Source: a virus. From it: a stretch of 24,440 bases of DNA. Within the stretch, counting starts at the first letter, position 1. Every line of letters starts with the position of its first letter. Under the pieces are notes generated by a model. The model was not told where the DNA came from. It made no database searches and saw nothing but the letters and a program-made list of their open reading frames with translations. Location: the IMG/VR virus record IMGVR_UViG_3300044630_000596, positions 1-24,440 of that record; one strand, written 5' to 3'. Positions 1-4,058 of the stretch are shown in pieces. The position numbers were made by a program, and so were the translations under genes.

Positions 1-540
1 GGCCGTTTATTCGGTGAAGCAATCGCTAAAAAGATTGACACAGACCTATTGGCTCTATTCTCAGGTTTCGCAACAGGTGTAGGCGGTGCAAGCACAGCAA
101 TGTCAGCGGCTCTAGTAGCCAACGCAGTGGCTCGTCTTCGTGCTAATGCAGTGCCAGGCGATCAATTGGCCTGCGTATTGAACCCATATGTGGCCTATGA
201 CTTGAAGTCAGCATTGACCAACACATTTGCAAACCCAAATGCTGGTATCATCCAGAACGAAGCAATGCAGACTGGCTATGTTGGCACACTATTTGGTGTT
301 CCAGTATTTGAATCCAGCAACATCGCTAACACTGGCACTGCTGGTGACTATGTTGGTGCTGTGTTCCACCGTGATGCACTAGGCCTAGCAATGATTGGCG
401 ATATCACAATCGAAACACAAAGACGTGCTTCGTTTGTTGGTGACGACATCGTGGCAAGTTGCCATTATGGTGTTGGCGAACTTTATGACTTATACGGTGT
501 TAAAATCACTGCAGACAGCTCATTAGTTGATCCTGCTTAA
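1..540 (+). CDS. Major capsid protein, C-terminal part (5' truncated)
   Basis: The frame is open from the first base, so only the last 179 residues are present. It forms the icosahedral head shell. The visible part has the pattern of HK97-fold phage capsid proteins: an N-terminal helix region (GRLFGEAIAKKIDTD), an Ala-rich helix (AALVANAVARLRANA), then a beta-rich domain with GTLFGVPVFESSNIA and AMIGDITIETQRR. These resemble capsid proteins of uncultured marine phages as I remember them. A TTG at 49 could be read as a start, but the coding pattern continues upstream without a break, so it is internal. A strong terminator follows within 30 bases of the stop, as expected for a highly expressed capsid transcript. 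The alternative is another major head protein. The structural role is fairly secure from sequence style and its position ahead of connector and tail genes. Confidence 0.75.
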   Translation, partial: GRLFGEAIAKKIDTDLLALFSGFATGVGGASTAMSAALVANAVARLRANAVPGDQLACVLNPYVAYDLKSALTNTFANPNAGIIQNEAMQTGYVGTLFGVPVFESSNIANTGTAGDYVGAVFHRDALGLAMIGDITIETQRRASFVGDDIVASCHYGVGELYDLYGVKITADSSLVDPA

Positions 541-566
541 TCCAAAGTAGTTTCTTTGCAAACTAG

Positions 567-600
567 AGAAGAGGGCTCACAAGGCCCTTTTCTTTTGGCT
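567..600 (+). terminator. Rho-independent terminator after the capsid gene
   Basis: A ten-pair stem (567-576 with 584-593, one G-U pair, loop TCACAAG) has an AGGGC/GCCCT core and a T-rich strand continuing TCTTTT. It lies 27 bases after the capsid stop codon. Its last 15 bases recur in the terminator at 1194-1228. Confidence 0.8.
586..600 (+). repeat. 15-bp direct repeat, left copy (cassette flank)
   Basis: CCTTTTCTTTTGGCT occurs here and again at 1214-1228. In both places it forms the 3' strand and tail of a terminator. The two copies bracket exactly the segment carrying the promoter and two small genes, consistent with insertion by recombination at terminator sequences. Confidence 0.7.
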
Positions 601-610
601 GTTTTTCACA

Positions 611-626
611 TTGACAAATCAGTCAA
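611..626. promoter_or_regulatory. Inverted repeat TTGAC-N6-GTCAA overlapping the -35 box (possible operator)
   Basis: TTGAC at 611-615 and GTCAA at 622-626 form a perfect inverted repeat separated by six bases. One arm is the -35 hexamer itself. A dimeric repressor bound here would occlude polymerase. Because TTGAC is part of the consensus -35, the symmetry could be partly coincidental. Confidence 0.35.
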
Positions 627-639
627 ACGGTGCTATTAT
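611..639 (+). promoter_or_regulatory. Sigma70-type promoter of the lipoprotein cassette
   Basis: A perfect -35 box TTGACA (611-616) is followed after 17 bases by TATTAT (634-639), with TG at 631-632 giving an extended -10. Predicted start of transcription is around 646, about 25 bases before the first cassette gene. This is the only strong host-type promoter I see in the window. Confidence 0.75.
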
Positions 640-670
640 TATACTATGATTAACACACAGAGGCTGCAGA

Positions 671-841
671 ATGAACTTCAATGAACTAACTAAACATATT
701 AGGCAGTTGAACGAACGTGAACAAGTCAAACACCACCAACGAGCGAAGGAGGCAATTGCGAGAATCCAAGAACTCCGCAGAATCGCAAGGTCACAGCAGG
801 AAACTACTGCCAGTGCGGACACCTCTGGGCGAGTTTGCTAA
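671..841 (+). CDS. Small charged helical protein, unknown function (56 aa)
   Basis: This short gene starts at ATG 671 with AGAGG at 659-663 seven bases upstream, and lies directly behind the sigma70 promoter. The protein is rich in Arg, Glu, Gln and His, with heptad-like stretches (NELTKHIRQLNEREQ, AKEAIARIQELRRIARSQQE), so it should be one or two long helices, probably a coiled coil. A basic helical protein of this size could bind nucleic acid or act as a small regulator, but no family is recognised. Its stop overlaps the region just before the lipoprotein start, so the two are likely co-transcribed. A longer competing frame at 717-953 on the same strand has weaker start context and less protein-like composition. 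Confidence 0.6.
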   Translation: MNFNELTKHIRQLNEREQVKHHQRAKEAIARIQELRRIARSQQETTASADTSGRVC

Positions 842-846
842 TTCAT

Positions 847-1131
847 ATGTGGCCGCCAAACATCACAAAATCACGCTTTGGACATTCTGGGGTAAGGTCA
901 TGGATCCTCGTGATAATGGCTTTGAACTTGTCAGCCTGCGGGACCCTGGATAAGTTTGTCTGCACTGGCACAGGCACTTGTATGGCCAATGGTCAAATGC
1001 CCGCCAACGCCGCAGCCTGGGTGTCGCCTACACCACAGACCATTATCACCAACAACGGCACATACATGATCAACCGTAGTCAATCAACAGGTGCCATAAA
1101 CAGCATCAATCAAGTGAGCCGTGGTAAATAA
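847..1131 (+). CDS. Small predicted lipoprotein (possible moron, superinfection-exclusion candidate)
   Basis: A 94-residue protein from ATG 847 has a type II signal peptide: basic N-region (KSRFGHSGVR), hydrophobic core (WILVIMALN) and lipobox LSAC with Cys at residue 31. After cleavage about 64 residues would remain on the host envelope, rich in Thr, Asn, Gly and Ser with one further Cys pair. Known phage morons in late regions include lipoproteins (lambda Bor, T5 Llp, TP-J34 Ltp), some of which block superinfection; there is no visible homology to them, so a similar role is inference. It follows the 56-residue gene by five bases and is closed by its own terminator. The Shine-Dalgarno is weak, so coupling to the upstream gene is likely. 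TTG 835 is an alternative but poorer start. Confidence 0.65.
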   Translation: MWPPNITKSRFGHSGVRSWILVIMALNLSACGTLDKFVCTGTGTCMANGQMPANAAAWVSPTPQTIITNNGTYMINRSQSTGAINSINQVSRGK

Positions 1132-1134
1132 ATT

Positions 1135-1182
1135 TAACAGAGTTTGTGACCATACCCTGTTATGAATTAGTTCTCCACTAAT
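1135..1182 (+). other. Two small hairpins in the 3' UTR of the lipoprotein gene
   Basis: TAACAG (1135-1140) can pair with CTGTTA (1157-1162), and ATTAGT (1166-1171) with ACTAAT (1177-1182, loop TCTCC). They lie in series ahead of the terminator hairpin. They may protect the 3' end or form a small processed RNA. Each stem is only six pairs, so support is modest. Confidence 0.35.
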
Positions 1183-1193
1183 CAAGACCTCTG

Positions 1194-1228
1194 GAAAGGA
1201 CCCGTTAAAAGGTCCTTTTCTTTTGGCT
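1194..1228 (+). terminator. Rho-independent terminator closing the cassette
   Basis: GAAAGGACC (1194-1202) pairs with GGTCCTTTT (1211-1219): eight Watson-Crick pairs plus one G-U, with an eight-base loop, followed by a T-rich tail. The tail is identical over 15 bases to that of the capsid terminator. Confidence 0.8.
1214..1228 (+). repeat. 15-bp direct repeat, right copy (cassette flank)
   Basis: Second perfect copy of CCTTTTCTTTTGGCT (first at 586-600), forming the tail of the second terminator. Confidence 0.7.
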
Positions 1229-1232
1229 CTGC

Positions 1233-1240
1233 TAAATATA
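1233..1240 (+). promoter_or_regulatory. T4-late-like promoter candidate (TAAATATA) before the connector gene
   Basis: GCTAAATATA contains the TAAATA core shared with the T4-type late -10 octamer TATAAATA. It sits immediately after the cassette terminator and 48 bases before the next start codon, where a promoter restarting the tail operon is needed. Activity is inferred from position only. Confidence 0.4.
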
Positions 1241-1288
1241 TCATGAGAAGAAGGACTTCTCAATCTTATTATTCGTGAAGGACACGCT

Positions 1289-1726
1289 ATGGCTTATGCA
1301 ACTTTTGACGACCTCAAACAGGTCGAACCAACGATTGACCAATATGGTGTATTGGATTGGGATGCAGAATTAGCCCGTAGCGAAACCGAAATCAACAGAG
1401 TGCTGAAAGTTCGTTGGTATCAAGCATACCAAAAGGCACATCCCTCAATATTAACTGCTGACATGGATACCACATTGCTGGATTCCACTCAGTTCAAGCA
1501 GGCCACTGTTTACCACGCATTGGCCTACCACATTGCCCCTAAACTCACACAGTTCTCAGGTGGCGAACCAGACAAATTCCAAATGATGATGACCTACTAT
1601 CAAGGTCGCTTTGAACACGAGATGGATCTTGTGCTTCGTGAAGGTGTTCGCTATGATTTGGATGATGACAACACATATGAAAGCAGTGAAGTCAAATCAG
1701 TGACTCCTTTTAGATTGGTTAGATGA
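1289..1726 (+). CDS. Head-tail connector / adaptor protein (gp6- or gp36-like)
   Basis: This 145-residue protein starts at ATG 1289 with GAAGGA six bases upstream. The N-terminus MAYATFDDLKQVEP, a helical segment (ELARSETEINRVLKVRW) and a second helix pair (QFKQATVYHALAYHIAP) fit the compact all-helical adaptor proteins that sit under the portal (HK97 gp6 or DUF1320/Gp36 style). Such adaptors are encoded between capsid and tail terminator genes, as here. The C-terminus is acidic (YDLDDDNTYESSEVK). Its stop overlaps the next start (ATGA), so translation is coupled. Assignment rests on length, position and general pattern rather than on an invariant motif. Confidence 0.6.
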   Translation: MAYATFDDLKQVEPTIDQYGVLDWDAELARSETEINRVLKVRWYQAYQKAHPSILTADMDTTLLDSTQFKQATVYHALAYHIAPKLTQFSGGEPDKFQMMMTYYQGRFEHEMDLVLREGVRYDLDDDNTYESSEVKSVTPFRLVR

Positions 1727-2172
1727 TGGCACAGAATATTCGCCAACAGGTAGCAGAAAACATTGTTCAAGTGCTCAAGGACATGACTGATCCACGTCCA
1801 GTGTTTGTGACTCGTGAACCAGTGGTGATCCAAGAATTGGCCATCACACAATTTCCTGCCATATTCGTGCAGCCAACAGTGGAAGATAGAGAAACTATCA
1901 CAATGGGTAACTCGGGAGCGGGTCGTCGTATGGGCCGGATTGAATACTCAATCCGTGCCTATGTTAGAGGTGTTGAATTAGACCGTCAGCGTAATGATCT
2001 CATAGAACGCATTGAAGAAGCTCTAGACAGCGATCGTTACAGAGAACTAATCTCAAGTGGTGTCACAGACAGTCAAATTACAAGAGTGGAGATCATAGAT
2101 CGCCAACCACCACTGGCTGAATTCTTAATTACCTATGCAGTGACCTACAATTATCTAAGAGGATCAACGTGA
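1723..2172 (+). CDS. Probable tail terminator / tail completion protein
   Basis: This 149-residue alpha/beta protein starts with a helix (IRQQVAENIVQVLKDM), followed by strands containing FPAIFVQPTVED, then RIEYSIRAYVRG, a helix (RQRNDLIERIEEALDSD) and terminal strands. This order matches lambda gpU-like tail terminators, which form a hexameric ring capping the tail tube and joining it to the head. Position between the adaptor and the tube genes agrees. Two adjacent Met codons (1723 and 1726) are possible starts; 1723 overlaps the upstream stop in the ATGA arrangement. A neighbouring minor neck protein is the main alternative. Confidence 0.55.
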   Translation: MMAQNIRQQVAENIVQVLKDMTDPRPVFVTREPVVIQELAITQFPAIFVQPTVEDRETITMGNSGAGRRMGRIEYSIRAYVRGVELDRQRNDLIERIEEALDSDRYRELISSGVTDSQITRVEIIDRQPPLAEFLITYAVTYNYLRGST

Positions 2173-2384
2173 AAATACACTTAACAAAGAAAGGCATGAC
2201 AAGATACTGTCAGCCTAATGAACTAGAACTAATGCAATCAGCAGGATGGCAAGAATCAAATGCCAAACCCGTTGAACCAGAACAGGCAGGAGAAGAGGTT
2301 ATTCGTCTCAAGCCCCCGGTGAAGTCTAAGGCGACCGTAACAGCCGTAGAAGCAGCCAATATTAAACAACAAGGAGACGAATAA
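2169..2384 (+). CDS. Small protein of unknown function in the tail operon (71 aa)
   Basis: GTG 2169 overlaps the preceding stop (GTGA), and AAGAGGA lies just upstream. The 71-residue product has a short ordered N-terminal part (KKGMTRYCQPNELELMQSAGW) and a charged, Lys/Glu/Pro-rich tail that is probably disordered. Its stop shares one base with the start of the first tube gene, so it is embedded in the coupled tail operon. The N-terminal pattern resembles small helical modules seen next to phage tail tube genes, but I cannot name a family. A minor virion or assembly role is the natural guess from context. Confidence 0.6.
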   Translation: MKIHLTKKGMTRYCQPNELELMQSAGWQESNAKPVEPEQAGEEVIRLKPPVKSKATVTAVEAANIKQQGDE

Positions 2385-2809
2385 TGGCCATATTAACAGG
2401 TAACAACGGCGTCATAAAACTAGACGCATCAGTAGGTGGTTCAGTAGCAACCATTGCCGCAGTGCGTAATTTTTCAATTGAACTCACTCGTGATACTATT
2501 GAGACAACCACAATGGGTGTGGATGTTCGCACATACTTCACAGGATTAAGTTCTTGGTCAGGCTCAGCTGATATCTATTTTGATCCAGCAGCCTCTACAG
2601 GAACCATTGCCACTCACGCAGTGCTGAATCCAACTTCAGGAACTGTGGGTCAAGCAACATTGACCTTTGAAGGTTATCTTGCAGACACAGCAGGCAAGTT
2701 CTCAGGTGAAGTTATCATCACTGGATTCACAGTAAGTGCAAGCATGGACGGAATGGTAGAGGCTTCAATCTCTTTCCAAGGTTCTGGTGCTTGCACATAC
2801 ACAGCCTAA
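2384..2809 (+). CDS. Major tail tube protein, copy 1
   Basis: This 141-residue, beta-rich protein builds the hollow tube of the phage tail around the tape measure. It is paralogous to the next gene: both share GNNG near the start, VRNFSIE.TRDTIE, a TMG.DVRTY block, GLSS.SGSAD.YFD, and a C-terminal DGMVEASISFQG. These match the TP901-1/lambda gpV-like tube family pattern (IE.T..G, tube-forming beta sandwich) as I remember it. It starts at ATG 2384, sharing one base with the upstream stop. Compared with copy 2 it has a Ser/Gly insertion near residues 13-20 and a different central loop (residues 69-95). Either copy could be the main tube subunit. Confidence 0.75.
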   Translation: MAILTGNNGVIKLDASVGGSVATIAAVRNFSIELTRDTIETTTMGVDVRTYFTGLSSWSGSADIYFDPAASTGTIATHAVLNPTSGTVGQATLTFEGYLADTAGKFSGEVIITGFTVSASMDGMVEASISFQGSGACTYTA

Positions 2810-2822
2810 TTAGGAGACCACG

Positions 2823-3245
2823 ATGGCTACAATAACAGGAAATAACGGTGCTATTACAATTGATAGCGTATCAGTATTATCAGTTCGCAATTTCTCAATT
2901 GAAATGACACGTGATACTATTGAAACAAGCACAATGGGCACAGATGTTCGCACATATATAACTGGCTTGAGTTCATTCTCAGGTTCAGCAGATGTTTATT
3001 TTGATGCTTCAGACTTTGACACCAACGAAGCCAAATTCAATCCTACTGCTGGATTGGTAGGTGTTAGTGGTGTTGCAGGCAAGTTTTATCTTGAAGAAAA
3101 CTATTCATCTACATCAGACTATGCGTTCACAGGCAATTTAATTGTGACTGGCTACACAGTCAATTCATCATTTGATGGTATGGTAGAAGCTTCAATCAGT
3201 TTCCAAGGAACTGGTGCTGCCACTTACTCAACCAATGCTGTATAA
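2823..3245 (+). CDS. Tail tube protein, copy 2 (tandem paralogue)
   Basis: This 140-residue protein is clearly homologous to the preceding gene over its full length, with nearly identical N-terminal and C-terminal blocks (SVRNFSIEMTRDTIETSTMG and FDGMVEASISFQGTGAATY) and a divergent middle (residues 60-100). ATG 2823 has AGGAG six bases upstream, a stronger site than most neighbours. The two genes probably arose by tandem duplication. The second copy may form a mixed tube, cap or initiate the tube, or carry a surface loop. Its stop shares a base with the next start. Confidence 0.72.
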   Translation: MATITGNNGAITIDSVSVLSVRNFSIEMTRDTIETSTMGTDVRTYITGLSSFSGSADVYFDASDFDTNEAKFNPTAGLVGVSGVAGKFYLEENYSSTSDYAFTGNLIVTGYTVNSSFDGMVEASISFQGTGAATYSTNAV

Positions 3246-3544
3246 TGAATCTTAAGATAGAGGTTCGCGGTGTGTCAGATACCATGAAACAGGTAGAGGC
3301 AGATTACCGCGGCTTTCTGGAGCGAGTAGCAGATACGATTGTCACAGAGGCACCCAAGTTCACACCCAAACGCACTGGCCGAGCTGCCAAGGGTTGGGAA
3401 AAGAAGATGGAGAAGGATAACTTCACTGTTGAGAACAAAGTGCCTTATGTGGGCTACCTAGAAAAACCGTATGTCAAGAGCAAACAAGCCCCAAGGGGTA
3501 TTATTGGCCCCACACTAACCTCTGTCAAAGGAAAATTAAAATGA
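3245..3544 (+). CDS. HK97 gp10-like tail/neck completion protein
   Basis: This 99-residue protein follows the HK97-gp10-like pattern: an N-terminal VRGV start, a helix (VEADYRGFLERVADTIVTEAPKF, residues about 18-40), TPKRTGRAAKGW, and NKVPYVGYLEKPY near the C-terminus, corresponding to the family's AP..TG.L and N..PYA..VE blocks. Members act in neck or tail completion. It is usually encoded before the tail terminator; here it lies after the tube genes, an unusual order. Its final TGA overlaps the chaperone start (ATGA). Confidence 0.62.
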   Translation: MNLKIEVRGVSDTMKQVEADYRGFLERVADTIVTEAPKFTPKRTGRAAKGWEKKMEKDNFTVENKVPYVGYLEKPYVKSKQAPRGIIGPTLTSVKGKLK

Positions 3545-3891
3545 GTAAAGTATTAGATAACGCAACCAGCCACTTCCGTGAAAAGATCAGTGGTGAAATG
3601 AAAAAGATCACAGTTCCTGAATGGTCCTGTGACATCTATTTCAAACCAACCCTTACGCTAAAAGAACAAGGCAAACTCATAGAGTTGGCCAGTCAAGGAA
3701 AACAAGTAGAGGCTCTAGTAGAAAGTCTAATTGTCAAAGCCCGTAACATAGACGGCTCCAAGATGTTCAATTTCGCTGACAAGGCTGCATTGCTGAATGA
3801 AGTAGATCCAAGTGTTATCATTCGTGTTGTTGGTGAGATCAATTCTGCCAATGATGAAGAAACTGATTTGGAGAAGGTAGAAAAAAACTAA
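3541..3891 (+). CDS. Tail assembly chaperone, short form (gpG-like)
   Basis: This 116-residue protein starts at ATG 3541 with AAGGA eight bases upstream. It lies between the tube genes and the tape measure, the fixed place of the tail assembly chaperone in siphophages. The sequence MKKITVPEWSCDIYFKPTLT then helices (KEQGKLIELASQG, QVEALVESLIVKARN) fit this group, which coats the tape measure and recruits tube protein. Just before the stop the zero frame reads GAA AAA AAC TAA, containing the slippery heptamer A AAA AAC, so a fraction of ribosomes should make the longer form listed separately. Confidence 0.75.
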   Translation: MSKVLDNATSHFREKISGEMKKITVPEWSCDIYFKPTLTLKEQGKLIELASQGKQVEALVESLIVKARNIDGSKMFNFADKAALLNEVDPSVIIRVVGEINSANDEETDLEKVEKN

Positions 3892-4058
3892 TAGGAGATC
3901 CAGACCTCATGTTTGCCTGCCGTTTGGCAAAAGACCTGGGTCTCACATTAGAGCAGGTGTTTGAAATGACCACTATAGAATTTCGCACATGGGTGGCATT
4001 CTATAATTGGGAACACAAAGAAATGAAGAAAGCACAACAGAAATCAAGGAGCAGATAG
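3541..4058 (+). CDS. Tail assembly chaperone, frameshifted long form (gpGT-like, 172 aa)
   Basis: A -1 shift at 3882-3888 continues from CTA 3888 in the other frame to TAG 4056-4058, adding 56 residues: L-I-G-D-P-D then MFACRLAKDLGLTLEQVF, EMTTIEFRTWVAFYNWEHKE and a basic end (KKAQQKSRSR). This extension has no start codon of its own in a good context, encodes a compact helical domain, and ends by sharing a base with the tape measure start. That is the arrangement of lambda gpGT and many other siphophages: the T domain binds the tape measure while G keeps tube subunits soluble. The frame is inferred; the product would have to be seen by mass spectrometry. Confidence 0.75.
3882..3944 (+). promoter_or_regulatory. 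Programmed -1 ribosomal frameshift signal
   Basis: Slippery A AAA AAC (3882-3888) in the correct phase is followed by a six-base spacer and a nine-pair stem, GAGATCCAG (3895-3903) with CTGGGTCTC (3936-3944), with one T-G pair. Inside its loop TTTGCC (3912-3917) pairs with GGCAAA (3926-3931). Heptamer, spacing and stem all fit the classic -1 signal. Confidence 0.8.

Noticed and set aside
717-953. 78-residue + strand frame overlapping the cassette genes
   Set aside because: It overlaps both cassette genes out of frame, has no good ribosome site and looks less protein-like. The 56-residue gene at 671 and the lipoprotein frame at 847 explain the region better.
4007-4057. Upstream TTG start for the tape measure gene
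   Set aside because: GTG 4058 has AAGGAG six bases ahead and shares a base with the long chaperone stop; the upstream 17 residues would overlap the T-domain coding frame.
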